Shown here: positions 33,575 to 43,460 of the stretch, one piece after another
Layout: each line of letters begins with the position of its first letter
Numbering within the stretch: the first letter of the stretch is position 1
DNA from: Hyphomicrobium album
GTDB taxonomy: Bacteria; Pseudomonadota; Alphaproteobacteria; Rhizobiales; Hyphomicrobiaceae
Length of the DNA: 64,000 bases
Direction: 5' to 3'
NCBI RefSeq assembly: GCF_009708035.1
Contig: NZ_WMBQ01000001.1
Coordinates: 2,175,501 to 2,239,500 of the forward strand
The notes under the pieces: generated by a model
The model's input: the letters and a program-made list of their open reading frames with translations, nothing else
Database searches by the model: none
Told to the model about the DNA's origin: nothing
Made by a program: the position numbers and the translations under genes

Positions 33575-34608
33575 GCGACATTGCCAAGGTGCCCTGCAGC
33601 ATCATCACCGGCTTTCTTGGGGCGGGTAAGACGACGCTCGTGCGCAATATTCTTCAGAACGCCGGGGGACGGCGCCTCGCGGTGATCGTCAACGAGTTCG
33701 GCGACGTCGGCATCGACGGCGAAATCCTGAAAGGATGCGGCGTCGAGACGTGCAGCGAGGACCGCATTGTCGAACTGTCCAATGGTTGCATCTGCTGCAC
33801 GGTGGCTGACGACTTCGTGCCGGCGCTGGAGAGCCTGCTCGCTCTCGAGCAACCGCCGCAGCACATCCTCATCGAGACGTCGGGTCTGGCGCTCCCCAAA
33901 CCGCTGGTGCAGGCGTTCAACTGGCCGGCGATCGCCTCTCGCGTCACGGTCGACGGCGTCATCACGGTGGTCGATGGGGCAGCCGTGGCTGCCGGCCGCT
34001 TCGCCGACGATCCGGCCGCGCTAAAAGCGCAGCAAGCCGCGGACCCCTCGCTCGATCACGACAATCCGCTCGAGGAGGTCTACGAGGATCAGCTGCTGTG
34101 TGCGGACCTTATTGTCCTCAACAAGGCCGATCTTCTCACCGATGAGGAGCGCGTGCGCATCACCGCCGAGATCAAGGCCGCCGTTCCACGCGCGGTGAAG
34201 GTCGTCATCTCCGAGGGTGCAAAGCTCGACCCAAAGGTGCTGCTCGGCCTCAACGCTGCCGCCGAGGGCGACCTCGCCGCGCGCCCATCGCACCACGACG
34301 CCGAGGGGGAGCACGACCACGACGACTTCGAGAGCTTCATCGTCGACATCCCCGCCGTGGGCGAGCCGGCCGACATTCTCGGCCGCATCGGCGCCGCCAC
34401 TGCCGCGCACGACATCCTGCGCATCAAGGGGTTTGCCGAGGTAAAGGGCAAGCCGATGCGCCTGTTGATCCAAGGCGTCGGCCATCGCTTGCAGCACCAG
34501 TTCGACCGCGCCTGGCACCTGGGCGAGAGCCGCCAAGGGCAAATCGTCGTCATCGGCCAGAAGGGTCTCGATCGCGACGCCATTTCGCGCGAAATCGCGG
34601 GAGGCTGA
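33571..34608 (+). CDS. cobW: CobW GTPase, cobalt metallochaperone
   Basis: COG0523 G3E-family GTPase of 345 residues. Walker A is GFLGAGKTT (14-22). The metal site is GCICCTV, the CXCC motif of the family. A NKADLLTDEE guanine-specificity motif and a His/Asp-rich loop (HHDAEGEHDHDD) are also present, followed by the C-terminal CobW_C domain. It is thought to deliver cobalt to the CobNST chelatase, and here it is immediately upstream of cobN. Confidence 0.95.
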   Translation: MSDIAKVPCSIITGFLGAGKTTLVRNILQNAGGRRLAVIVNEFGDVGIDGEILKGCGVETCSEDRIVELSNGCICCTVADDFVPALESLLALEQPPQHILIETSGLALPKPLVQAFNWPAIASRVTVDGVITVVDGAAVAAGRFADDPAALKAQQAADPSLDHDNPLEEVYEDQLLCADLIVLNKADLLTDEERVRITAEIKAAVPRAVKVVISEGAKLDPKVLLGLNAAAEGDLAARPSHHDAEGEHDHDDFESFIVDIPAVGEPADILGRIGAATAAHDILRIKGFAEVKGKPMRLLIQGVGHRLQHQFDRAWHLGESRQGQIVVIGQKGLDRDAISREIAGG

Positions 34609-34617
34609 TAGGCAAAA

Positions 34618-37600
34618 GTGCACCTGCTCGCCACACAGTCCGCAACGCTCGACGAGATCGACGTCGCCGTCGACCTCGGTCAATCGGCTGCGGAGGTCGT
34701 GGTGCTGTCCTTCAGCGATAGCGATCTCTCGGCCCTCGCCGCGGCTTGGAAGCAGCGTCGCGATGCCCTGCCGAGTTTGCGCCTCGCCAGCCTTAAGCGC
34801 CTGCGCCACCCCCTGTCGATCGACCTTTACATGGACAGCGTTGTGGCCCGGAGCCGCGTCGTCATCGTCCGCAGCCTCGGTGGGCTCGACTACTGGCGTT
34901 ACGGATTTGAGCGCTTGGCCGACGTCTGCCGGCGATGCGGTGTCCAACTCGTCGCATTGCCGGGCGACGATCGCCCCGACGCGCGGCTCGCGGCCCTGTC
35001 GACCGTGTCGTCAGAGCACCTGGCGCTTTTCGACGCCTACTTTCGTCACGGCGGCCCGGACAATGTCGCCGGCGCGTTGCAGCTTGCGGCTGCGCTGGTG
35101 CGCGGGGAAACCGTAGAGCCAGCGTCACCTGTTGCGTTCGGCGCAGCTATTCTCGTGTCGAGCGTTGGCGGCGTAGCCAGCGAAGACGAATGGGCACGGG
35201 AGGCAAAGGACGGCCGCACCGGTGCCCTCGTCACCTTCTATCGCGCCAATTTGTTCGCCAGCGACATGGCCCCCGTGCGGGCCTTGATGCAGCAGCTCGA
35301 GGCGGAAGGCCTCGATTGCATCGGCGCCGCGGTGACGAGCCTCAAAGACCCAGATGCCGAGCGCGCACTCTCTGACCTGATCTCCGCGCGGCGCCCGTCG
35401 GTCATCGTCAACATGACGGCTTTTTCGGCGCGCCGCTCCGACGACAGCACCGTGCTCGATGCTGCCGACTGCCCGGTGCTGCAGGTCGCACTCGCGGGCA
35501 CGAACCGCGAGGCATGGCAAGCGTCCGACCGCGGCCTCGCGCCGAGCGACCTTGCCATGAACGTGGTGCTGCCCGAACTCGACGGACGCCTCTTCACACG
35601 CGCCATCTCCTTCAAGGCCGCGGCGCCGCTCGATCCCGATCTCGAATATGCCGGCGTGCTGCACGAGCCGTTGGCAGACCGTGTTGCTTATGTCGCCAAG
35701 CTCGCCGCTGCCTGGGCGCGTCTCGGCGCCACGCCGCGCGGCGAACGGCGGCTCGCGGTGATGCTATCCGACTATCCCGCGCGCGGTGGCCGCACTGGTT
35801 ACGCGTGCGGGCTCGACACGCCCGAAAGCCTCGCTGAAATCCTCTCGCTGCTGCGCAATGCCGGATATGCAGCAGGCCTCGCAGAGGCGCCGAACGCCGA
35901 CGTTATCGCGCGCCTCACTTCGCAGCCCGCGGCCTACCTCGAGCTTTCCCTAGCCGACTACCGCACCCACCTTGCCTCGTTCTCGGCATCGCTGCGCGAG
36001 GAGGTGACCGAGGCGTGGGGGGCGCCGGAAGGTGATCCCGCGCTCGCCGACGGTGCATTCCGCTTTCCCTGCCTGCGCGCCGGGAATGTCATCGTTGTGC
36101 TGCAGCCCGACCGGGGCGCGCGCGGCGAACGCAAGCAGGGTTATCACGACACCTCATGTCCGCCACGGCATGGCTACATCGCGCTCTATTTGGCGCTGCG
36201 GCAGGTGGAGCGCATCCACGCTCTCATCCACCTCGGCACCCATGGAACGCTCGAGTGGCTTCCGGGCAAGGCGCTGGCCCTATCCCAAGACTGTTACCCC
36301 GAAGCGCTGCTCGGACCGTTGCCCGTCGTCTACCCGTTCATCGTCAACAACCCCGGCGAGGCCGTGCAGGCCAAGCGCCGCATCTCTGCCATCACCATCG
36401 GGCATCTGACACCGCCGCTGAGCACCGCAGGCCTGCATGGTGGTCTGGCAGAGCTCGAAGGCCTCCTCGAGGAATACACCGAGGCGGACGGCGTGGACCG
36501 CCGCCGCCAGCTGCTTCTCGAAACCGAGATCATCGATCGCGCCTGGCGATCTGGCCTGGCCGCCGATTGCGGTGTCTCGCGCGACGATCCCCCGCGCGCC
36601 GCCATCGCCAAGCTCGACGCACAATTGTGCGACATCAAGGATCTCGCCATCCGCGACAGCCTGCACGTCTTCGGCCGCGCACCCACGGCACCCGCAGTCG
36701 CGGCACTCGCCGAGAGCACGCTGCGCAGCCTCGATCCGTCGGTGGCCAATACGCTCCAGGTGCGCGTGCACGAGCAGTTGCTTGCCTGCGCCGAGAGCGA
36801 GCGCGCGGCTCTCATCGCCGCGCTCGACGGCCGGCGCGTCGCGCCAGGTCCGGCGGGCGCCCCGACGCGCGGACGTCTCGACGTCCTGCCCAGCGGCCGC
36901 AACCTCACCACCATCGACCCGCGCGCCGTACCGACCCGCACCGCCGCCATCATTGGCGCACGCGCGGCTGCCGAGATCGTGCGCCGGCATCTGCAGGACA
37001 AGGGCGAGTACCCGCGCGCCGTCATGCTCGACCTGTGGGCTTCGGCGTCGCTGCGCACCGGCGGCGACGACCTCGCGCAGGCGCTCGACTATCTCGGCGT
37101 CCGACCGACTTGGGACCACGCTTCAAACCGCATCAGCGGCATCGAGGTGCTGCCCTTGGCGCGGCTCGATCGGCCGCGCATCGATGTCACCCTGCGCCTC
37201 TCCGGATTGTTCCGCGACATCTTCCAAGCGCAGATCGCCATGTTCGAGATGGCGGTGAGGCGCGTCGCCGCGCTCGACGAGGACGATGCTTCTAATCCGC
37301 TGGCCGCCGCCCGGCGTGCGGGCGCAAGCCTCGCGCGCATCTTCGGTGGCGGCGCCAACATATACGGTGCAGGCACAGCGGAAACGGCGCTCGACTCCCA
37401 ATGGGGCACGCGCGAGGACCTGGCGCGCGCCTACCTTGCCGCCTCGACGCATACCTACGGCGTCGAGCAGGAAGCCGGCAGCGAAGCGAGCGCAGAATTT
37501 GCCGAGCGCATCGCTACTGTCGACGCGCTGGTGCATCCGCAGGATGACCGCGAGCGCGACATCCTCGATGGCGACGGGGTAGCCGATTTCGTCGGCGGGT

Positions 37601-38052
37601 TCGCAGCGGCCGCCGAACAGGCCGGCAGGGCGCCCGCCCTCTATCACCTGGATACGAGCCGCCCGAACCAGCCGGTCGCGCGGACGATGGCCGAAGAGGT
37701 TTCCCGCATCGTCCGCGGCCGGCTTACCAATCCCCGTTGGATCGGCGGAATGATTGGCCACGGGCATCGCGGCATCAGCGAAATGGCGCAGGCTGTCGAC
37801 GCGCTCTATACATTCGCGGCCACGGGGAGCGCTGCCCCCTCGCACCTGTTCGACGCCGTACACGACGCGCTCATCGCCGATGAAAAGGTGATGACCGCCA
37901 TCACTGAAGCCAATCCCGCCGCAGCCGAGGCCATCGCTTCGCGCATGGAAGACCTCATCGCGCGCAGCCTGTGGGTTCCACGGCGCAATGCCGTGCATGC
38001 CGAACTGGCGCGGTTGCGCGCTGCGGCGAGCACCCAGCGGTTGTCCGCATGA
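34618..38052 (+). CDS. cobN: Cobaltochelatase large subunit CobN
   Basis: Large subunit of the ATP-dependent chelatase that inserts cobalt into hydrogenobyrinic acid a,c-diamide. It has 1144 residues, somewhat shorter than many CobN proteins (about 1250). The start is GTG 34618, with GGAGG further upstream than ideal. Typical magnesium-chelatase H/CobN motifs include LIHLGTHGTLEWLPGKALAL, VIVNNPGE-like FIVNNPGEAVQAKRR, and GGANIYGAG near the end. The partner subunits CobS and CobT are not in this window. The stop overlaps the cobG start (ATGA). Confidence 0.95.
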   Translation: MHLLATQSATLDEIDVAVDLGQSAAEVVVLSFSDSDLSALAAAWKQRRDALPSLRLASLKRLRHPLSIDLYMDSVVARSRVVIVRSLGGLDYWRYGFERLADVCRRCGVQLVALPGDDRPDARLAALSTVSSEHLALFDAYFRHGGPDNVAGALQLAAALVRGETVEPASPVAFGAAILVSSVGGVASEDEWAREAKDGRTGALVTFYRANLFASDMAPVRALMQQLEAEGLDCIGAAVTSLKDPDAERALSDLISARRPSVIVNMTAFSARRSDDSTVLDAADCPVLQVALAGTNREAWQASDRGLAPSDLAMNVVLPELDGRLFTRAISFKAAAPLDPDLEYAGVLHEPLADRVAYVAKLAAAWARLGATPRGERRLAVMLSDYPARGGRTGYACGLDTPESLAEILSLLRNAGYAAGLAEAPNADVIARLTSQPAAYLELSLADYRTHLASFSASLREEVTEAWGAPEGDPALADGAFRFPCLRAGNVIVVLQPDRGARGERKQGYHDTSCPPRHGYIALYLALRQVERIHALIHLGTHGTLEWLPGKALALSQDCYPEALLGPLPVVYPFIVNNPGEAVQAKRRISAITIGHLTPPLSTAGLHGGLAELEGLLEEYTEADGVDRRRQLLLETEIIDRAWRSGLAADCGVSRDDPPRAAIAKLDAQLCDIKDLAIRDSLHVFGRAPTAPAVAALAESTLRSLDPSVANTLQVRVHEQLLACAESERAALIAALDGRRVAPGPAGAPTRGRLDVLPSGRNLTTIDPRAVPTRTAAIIGARAAAEIVRRHLQDKGEYPRAVMLDLWASASLRTGGDDLAQALDYLGVRPTWDHASNRISGIEVLPLARLDRPRIDVTLRLSGLFRDIFQAQIAMFEMAVRRVAALDEDDASNPLAAARRAGASLARIFGGGANIYGAGTAETALDSQWGTREDLARAYLAASTHTYGVEQEAGSEASAEFAERIATVDALVHPQDDRERDILDGDGVADFVGGFAAAAEQAGRAPALYHLDTSRPNQPVARTMAEEVSRIVRGRLTNPRWIGGMIGHGHRGISEMAQAVDALYTFAATGSAAPSHLFDAVHDALIADEKVMTAITEANPAAAEAIASRMEDLIARSLWVPRRNAVHAELARLRAAASTQRLSA

Positions 38053-39311
38053 TCCAGCCGATCCCCCGCATAGATCCCTTCAGCGTCCGCGGCTGGTGCC
38101 CGAGCAGCGCACGGCCGATGCAAACCGGCGACGGCCTGATCGTCCGCGTGAGCCCCCGCGGCCGCTCTCTCAGCACCGGCGATCTGGCGGCGATCGCCGA
38201 CATCGCCGAACGACACGGCAACGGGCTGATCGATCTGACACGCCGGGCGAACATTCAGTTGCGCGGGATCACCGAGCGAAGCCTGCCACACGTTTGGCAG
38301 GAGCTGACGCGCATCGGGCTGCTCGGCGCCGAGACAGCGAATATTCTCGTCGGGCCGCTGGCTGGTGTCGATGCGCACGAAATTGTCGACGCACGTCGGC
38401 TAGCCGACGCGTTGGAAGCAGCCGTCGTCGGCAATCCTTCAATCGCCGCGTTACCCGACAAGTTCTCGTTCGTCGTCGATGGCGGCGGGAGATTGCCGCT
38501 CGATGACGTGGGCGGCGATATGTGTCTCAGGGCGGTGCGCATCGACGGAAATGCTGTTGTCGCGCTCACGGTCGACAGACCGGGCGGCACGCGCCTCGTG
38601 GCGAATTGTGCCGTCGAGGATGCCGCTGCGGTGGCCGCCGATTTGGCAGCACGCTATTTGCGCCTGCGCCCGCACACCGGTGCGCGCATGCGCGATGTGC
38701 CGGAAGGTGCAGTCGACGCGCTTCTGGCCGACGCGCGCCTGCGAGCTATCGACATGCCGTCGCCCAGGCCGGCGCAGCATCCCCTCGGCCCGGTGCGCAT
38801 CGGCGGCGACCTTGTCGCGGTCGGCTTAGCCGCCGCATTCGGGCGTCTCGCCTCTGACGAGGTGCATGGGCTCGCCGATTGCGCGTCACGCTCCGGTATT
38901 GCGGCCTTCCGCGTGTCGCCCTGGCGCTCACTCTATGCTCTCACCGACGATGACACTGCCGCTCGCGCACTTACGACATGGAGCGCGGCGGCCGGCTTGA
39001 TCACCGATACGCACGATCCGCTGCACCTCATCGACGCCTGTCCCGGCACGTCGGGCTGCAGCTCGGCATCCGTCGACACGCGCTTGGCAGCGCGCGCGCT
39101 GGCGCCGTCCTTGCGCGCGCTCGGTGTCAGCACCTGCCATGTTTCAGGATGCAGCAAGGGGTGTGCACGCTCGACCGCAGCCGACCTGACGCTCGTCGGT
39201 GCGAGCGGCACGTTCGCGGTCATACATCAAGGCACGGCACGTTCGGCCCCTAGCCGCTTCGTGCATCCGGGCGACCTCGCCAGTCATCCGCATCTGCTGA
39301 AGCCGGTCTAG
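38049..39311 (+). CDS. cobG: Precorrin-3B synthase
   Basis: Oxygen-dependent monooxygenase that converts precorrin-3A to precorrin-3B, a marker of the aerobic pathway. The protein has 420 residues from ATG 38049, which overlaps the cobN stop; the longer frame is rejected. It is built like sulfite/nitrite reductases (ferredoxin-like half-domains, GLIDLTRRANIQLRGI). It has the Fe4S4 cysteines in DACPGTSGCSSAS and CHVSGCSKGCA. Confidence 0.93.
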   Translation: MIQPIPRIDPFSVRGWCPSSARPMQTGDGLIVRVSPRGRSLSTGDLAAIADIAERHGNGLIDLTRRANIQLRGITERSLPHVWQELTRIGLLGAETANILVGPLAGVDAHEIVDARRLADALEAAVVGNPSIAALPDKFSFVVDGGGRLPLDDVGGDMCLRAVRIDGNAVVALTVDRPGGTRLVANCAVEDAAAVAADLAARYLRLRPHTGARMRDVPEGAVDALLADARLRAIDMPSPRPAQHPLGPVRIGGDLVAVGLAAAFGRLASDEVHGLADCASRSGIAAFRVSPWRSLYALTDDDTAARALTTWSAAAGLITDTHDPLHLIDACPGTSGCSSASVDTRLAARALAPSLRALGVSTCHVSGCSKGCARSTAADLTLVGASGTFAVIHQGTARSAPSRFVHPGDLASHPHLLKPV

Positions 39312-39322
39312 GAGGCAACAGC

Positions 39323-39955
39323 ATGGCCGCCACGAACGACTATCTGCGCGACGGCGCAGAGATTTATCGCAACTCATTCGCGATCATCCGCGCCGAGGCG
39401 GACCTGTCACGCTTCAGCGGTCGCGCTGAGAAGGTCGCGGTGCGCATCATCCACGCGTCGGGCATGGTCGAGATCGCCGGCGACATCGAGCAGTCTCCAG
39501 GGTTCGCGGACGCCGCGTCCCAGGCGCTATGCGCCGGTGCCCCAATCCTGTGCGACACGCAGATGGTATCTTATGGCGTAACGCGTAGCCGCCTGCCGGT
39601 CGCCAACGACGTCATTTGTATGCTGAGCGACAGTACAGTGCCTGGGCTCGCCGCCTCACTCGGGACGACACGCTCGGCTGCGGCCCTCGAGTTGTGGCGG
39701 CCGCGCCTCGAAGGCGCGGTGATCGCCATCGGCAATGCACCGACAGCGCTCTTTCACCTGCTCGACATGCTCGAGCGCGGCGCGGCGCGACCGGCAGCCA
39801 TCATCGGCGTCCCGGTTGGCTTCGTCGGCGCCGCGGAGTCAAAAGACGCGTTGGCGGCCCACGGCACCATCCCCTACTTGATCGTGCGCGGCCGCAAGGG
39901 CGGCAGCGCGATCGCCGCCGCGGCCGTGAACGCGCTGGCGAGTGATCAAGAATGA
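39323..39955 (+). CDS. cobH: Precorrin-8X methylmutase
   Basis: Moves a methyl group from C-11 to C-12 of precorrin-8X to give hydrogenobyrinic acid. The protein has 210 residues, the normal size. The catalytic histidine H44 is in IIHASGMVE, and AGAPILCDTQMVSYGVTRSR and the late GVPVGFVGAAESKDAL motif are present. ATG 39323 is preceded by GGAGG. It overlaps cobI by four bases. Confidence 0.95.
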   Translation: MAATNDYLRDGAEIYRNSFAIIRAEADLSRFSGRAEKVAVRIIHASGMVEIAGDIEQSPGFADAASQALCAGAPILCDTQMVSYGVTRSRLPVANDVICMLSDSTVPGLAASLGTTRSAAALELWRPRLEGAVIAIGNAPTALFHLLDMLERGAARPAAIIGVPVGFVGAAESKDALAAHGTIPYLIVRGRKGGSAIAAAAVNALASDQE

Positions 39956-40710
39956 CGGCGCTGGAAACCATCGCGGGCGGGGCGCACCCCGGGACGCTCT
40001 ACGGCATCGGCGTCGGCCCCGGCGACGTTCGCTATGTCACGCTGCGCGCCGCCGGCCTCATTCGCTCCGTCGACATCGTCGCCTTCTTCGCCAAGTGCGG
40101 TCGCGAAGGAAACGCCCGCCGCATCGTCGCGCCGCTCCTATCGGGGACACAGCCAGAGCTCCGCCTCGAATACCCGGTGACCGATGAAATTCCGAGCGCT
40201 GATCCCGGCTACCGGCGGGCCATCGCCGACTTCTACCGCGCAAGTGCAGAGACGCTCACTGCCGAACTGCAGCGGGGGCGCTCGGTGGGTCTTCTCGCCG
40301 AAGGTGATCCGTTCTTCTACGGCTCGTTCATGCACATGTGGCGGCGCCTGGAGCAGGCGTTCCCCATCGAGGTGGTCCCTGGCGTCACCGGAATGTCGGG
40401 CTGCTGGACGCGGGCGAACGCACCGATCACCTGGGGCGATGACGTGCTCACCGTCATGCCGGGCACGTTGCCCGAAGCACAGCTCGTCGAGCGACTCGGC
40501 ATCGCTGACGCTTGCGTGATTATGAAAGTGGGGCGCAACCTGGCAAAAGTACGCCGCGCCATTGAGGCGGCGGGGCTCATCGAGCGCGCCATCTACGTGG
40601 AACGCGGCACCATGAGCGAGGAGCGCGTCATAGCGCTTCGCGAGCATGTCGCCGACGCTGGTCCTTACTTCGCGATGGTGCTCATTCCTGGCCAAGGGCG
40701 GCGTCTATGA
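39952..40710 (+). CDS. cobI: Precorrin-2 C20-methyltransferase
   Basis: SAM-dependent methylase, 252 residues, tetrapyrrole methylase fold. Motifs: GIGVGPGDVRYVTLRAAGLI (glycine loop), LLAEGDPFFYGSFMHMWRRL, and VVPGVTGMSGCWTRA. It methylates precorrin-2 at C-20, committing it to the corrin route. It overlaps cobH and cobJ by four bases each. Confidence 0.95.
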   Translation: MTALETIAGGAHPGTLYGIGVGPGDVRYVTLRAAGLIRSVDIVAFFAKCGREGNARRIVAPLLSGTQPELRLEYPVTDEIPSADPGYRRAIADFYRASAETLTAELQRGRSVGLLAEGDPFFYGSFMHMWRRLEQAFPIEVVPGVTGMSGCWTRANAPITWGDDVLTVMPGTLPEAQLVERLGIADACVIMKVGRNLAKVRRAIEAAGLIERAIYVERGTMSEERVIALREHVADAGPYFAMVLIPGQGRRL

Positions 40711-41468
40711 GCGGCACCCTGACCATTGTTGGCCTGGGGCCGGGCGCGCCCGAGCTGACCACCCCGGCGGTCAGCGAAGCGCTGCGTCAGGCGACCGACC
40801 TCATCGGCTACGAAACATACATGGCGCGCGTGCCGCTTATTGAGGGCCAACTTAGGCATACCTCGGATAACCGCGTCGAGCTTGACCGAGCACGGCAAGC
40901 CTTGCGCCTCGCTGACGAGGGCCGCCGCGTGGTCGTCGTATCGAGCGGTGATCCCGGTATCTTCGCGATGGCGGCTGCCGTGTTCGAAGCCATGGAGACG
41001 GGCGATGCGCATTGGCGCGCATTGGATGTGCGCGTTGAGCCGGGGGTCACGGCCATGCTTGCGGCCTCTGCGATGGCCGGCGCTCCCCTAGGTGCCGATT
41101 TTTGCGCCGTCTCCCTGTCCGACAATCTGAAGTCCTGGTCGACCATCGAAAAGCGCCTGGTGGCGGCATCTAACGGGGACTTTGTGTTGGCGCTCTATAA
41201 TCCCGCATCGCGGTCGCGACCGCATCAGCTGGCGCGCGCCTTTGAGCTGCTGCTGCGCTGGCGGCCAGAGTCGACCGTCGTCATCTTCGTCCGCGCCGCC
41301 GGCAGCAACGACGCCAAGCTGCACATCACCACCCTCGCAGAGGCCGCCACCTATCCGGCCGACATGCGGACGCTCGTCATCGTCGGTTCGAGCACGACCC
41401 GCGTCATCCACCGCGACGGGGCCGCGCCGCTGGCCTATACGCCACGCTCGGAGGGCTCCCGCCCATGA
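40707..41468 (+). CDS. cobJ: Precorrin-3B C17-methyltransferase
   Basis: Methylates C-17 and drives ring contraction to precorrin-4. The protein has 253 residues. Motifs: IVGLGPGAPELTTPAVSEAL, VVVVSSGDPGIFAMAAAVFE, GVTAMLAASAMAGAPLGADF and FVLALYNPASRSRP are those of CobJ/CbiH. Its 3' end overlaps the 3' end of the antisense cobK gene by 34 bases. The sense operon appears to continue through cobK into cobL with no rightward gene between. Confidence 0.95.
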   Translation: MSGTLTIVGLGPGAPELTTPAVSEALRQATDLIGYETYMARVPLIEGQLRHTSDNRVELDRARQALRLADEGRRVVVVSSGDPGIFAMAAAVFEAMETGDAHWRALDVRVEPGVTAMLAASAMAGAPLGADFCAVSLSDNLKSWSTIEKRLVAASNGDFVLALYNPASRSRPHQLARAFELLLRWRPESTVVIFVRAAGSNDAKLHITTLAEAATYPADMRTLVIVGSSTTRVIHRDGAAPLAYTPRSEGSRP

Positions 41469-42211
41469 GCCGACGTGATTTCGTCCTGCAGCCAGGCGAG
41501 GGCGGCCTCGACGTCGCGGCATTCTGGCGCCGCCGGCAGCGGTGGGCGCGCGATCATCACGACCGGAATCTGCAGCTGACGCGCCGCACGGATCTTGGCG
41601 TGTGCCGCCTCACCGCCCGCGTTCTTGCTGACGACAACGCCAATGCCGTGCGCGCGCATGAGCGACAGCTCGTCATCAAGGCCAAATGGCCCTCGGTGCA
41701 AGATCACCTCGGCACGAGGCGGCAGACCATTCTTCTCCGGAGCGTCGACGGAACGGATGAGGTAGCGATGCTGGGGCGCCGCCCGGAAGGCAGCGACCTC
41801 GGTTCGTCCAATGGTGAGGAACACTGTGCGCGGCTCTGGCCCCAGCGCTGTCACCGCGGCGTTCGCGTCTGCCGCCTCGTGCCAATCATCACCCGCCGCG
41901 GGTACCCATGCAGGGCGCTGCAGGCGCAACAGCGGCAAGTCAAGCGCGTTGGCGGCAACAACGGCATTCGCCGAAATGCGCGCGGCGTAGGGATGGGTCG
42001 CGTCGACGATTGCGTCGATCTTCTCGCCGCGCATCCAATCGATGAGGCCTTGGGCGCCACCAAAACCCCCGATGCGCGTGGCGCCGCCGGGCAGCAGGGG
42101 CGTCTTGGTGCGTCCCGCCAGCGAGTAGGTCGCAGCGAACCGGCTGTCGCGCGCCAAGGCCTCGGCCAGCGCGTAGCCCTCCGTTGTGCCTCCGAGTATG
42201 AGGACGCGCAT
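41435..42211 (-). CDS. cobK: Precorrin-6A reductase, antisense within cob operon
   Basis: Reduces precorrin-6A to precorrin-6B (dihydroprecorrin-6X) with NADPH. The protein has 258 residues from ATG 42211 (MRVLILGGTTEGYALAEAL). GEKIDAIVDATHPYAARISA and VVVSKNAGGEAAHAKIRAA are family motifs. It is encoded on the opposite strand to all its neighbours. Its start codon overlaps that of cobL by two bases (CATG), and its 3' end overlaps cobJ by 34 bases. Its ribosome site (AGGA, 7 bases upstream) lies inside cobL coding sequence, so its promoter must too. The longer upstream frame is a cobL shadow. Confidence 0.94.
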   Translation of the reverse strand: MRVLILGGTTEGYALAEALARDSRFAATYSLAGRTKTPLLPGGATRIGGFGGAQGLIDWMRGEKIDAIVDATHPYAARISANAVVAANALDLPLLRLQRPAWVPAAGDDWHEAADANAAVTALGPEPRTVFLTIGRTEVAAFRAAPQHRYLIRSVDAPEKNGLPPRAEVILHRGPFGLDDELSLMRAHGIGVVVSKNAGGEAAHAKIRAARQLQIPVVMIARPPLPAAPECRDVEAALAWLQDEITSAHGREPSERGV

Positions 42212-43460
42212 GGCAATTCCTGAAAGATCGGTTGAACCCACGCCCCACGGCGCACAGCGATGGCTAAGCATCATCGGCATCGGCGAGGATGGTGTTGAGG
42301 GACTTTCACCGGTGGCGCGCCAGTTGATCGCTGCCGCCGAGCTGGTCGTCGGCGGCGAGCGGCATCTTACGCTTGCGGACTCGCTGATCAAGGGCAGGCG
42401 TCTCACATGGCCGAACCCCATCGAGGGCGCCTTCCCTCAGATCCTGGCGAGCCGCGGCGGTCCGGTCGCCGTTATCGCTTCGGGCGATCCCTATCACTTT
42501 GGCATCGGCAAGCAGCTCGCGGCCCTGGTCGCGTCAAATGAGATACTTTGCCTTCCGCAACCCTCAGCGTTTTCGCTCGCCGCCGCGCGCATGGGGTGGG
42601 CACTGCAGGACGTGCAGACCCTGTCGCTGCATGGCCGCGACCTGCGCGGTATCGTACGTCATCTCCATCCCGGTGCGCGCATCCTCGCGCTTTCGTGGGA
42701 CAGCGCTACGCCGGCTAAGCTCGCCACCCTCCTTACCGAGCGCCAGCTCGGCGCCTCGCGCCTGACCGTCCTGGAACGCATGGGTGGGCCACGCGAGCGC
42801 ATCCATCGGAGTACTGCTGCGGTGGGCTTTGACAGCAGCAACATCGATGCGCTCAACACGATTGCGCTGGAGGTCGTCGGCCAGCCGTCGGCGCTAGCGC
42901 CGACATTCTCAAGCGGCCGCAACGACGACCTCTTCGCCAATGACGGTCAACTGACCAAACGCGAGGTGCGCGCGATTACACTCGCCTCGCTCGCGCCGCG
43001 CTACGGTGAACTCCTTTGGGACATTGGTCTGGGCGCCGGCTCGGTCGCCCTCGAATGGCTACTCGCCGATCGAAGCCTGCGCGCCATCGGCATCGAGGAG
43101 CACTCGGAGCGCGCAGCGAACGCCGCCCGCAATGCCGCCACGCTCGGGACCCCGGAATTGCAAATCGTGACCGGCCGCGCGCCCGACGCACTTGCTGGAC
43201 TTCAGCCTCCCGATGCCGTGTTCATCGGCGGGGGCCTGGGTGATGGCGTGCTCGCCGCCGCTTGGACTGCCTTGAAGCCCGGCGGCCGCATAGTCGCCAA
43301 TGCCGTGACGCTCGAAGGGGAAGCGACGCTGTTTTCCGCCTTCCAGCAGTTCGGCGGCGAGCTTACGCGCATAGAGCTGGCGCGCGCCAACAAGATCGGC
43401 AACCTTTGGGGCTGGCGGTCGGCGATGCCGGTTACGCATTGGCTGGCGGTGAAGCCATGA
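42210..43460 (+). CDS. cobL: Precorrin-6Y C5,15-methyltransferase (decarboxylating)
   Basis: Bifunctional methylase that methylates C-5 and C-15 and decarboxylates ring C acetate. The protein has 416 residues from ATG 42210. The N-terminal CbiE-type methylase domain (LSIIGIGEDGVEGLSPVARQ) and the C-terminal CbiT-type domain (LLWDIGLGAGSVALEWLLAD) are both intact. Its ribosome site GAGG lies within the first codons of antisense cobK. The stop overlaps cobE (ATGA). Confidence 0.95.
   Translation: MAIPERSVEPTPHGAQRWLSIIGIGEDGVEGLSPVARQLIAAAELVVGGERHLTLADSLIKGRRLTWPNPIEGAFPQILASRGGPVAVIASGDPYHFGIGKQLAALVASNEILCLPQPSAFSLAAARMGWALQDVQTLSLHGRDLRGIVRHLHPGARILALSWDSATPAKLATLLTERQLGASRLTVLERMGGPRERIHRSTAAVGFDSSNIDALNTIALEVVGQPSALAPTFSSGRNDDLFANDGQLTKREVRAITLASLAPRYGELLWDIGLGAGSVALEWLLADRSLRAIGIEEHSERAANAARNAATLGTPELQIVTGRAPDALAGLQPPDAVFIGGGLGDGVLAAAWTALKPGGRIVANAVTLEGEATLFSAFQQFGGELTRIELARANKIGNLWGWRSAMPVTHWLAVKP

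Noticed and set aside
42212-42421. Upstream extension of cobK (extra 70 codons)
   Set aside because: Those codons are the antisense of cobL; family similarity begins exactly at MRVLILGG.
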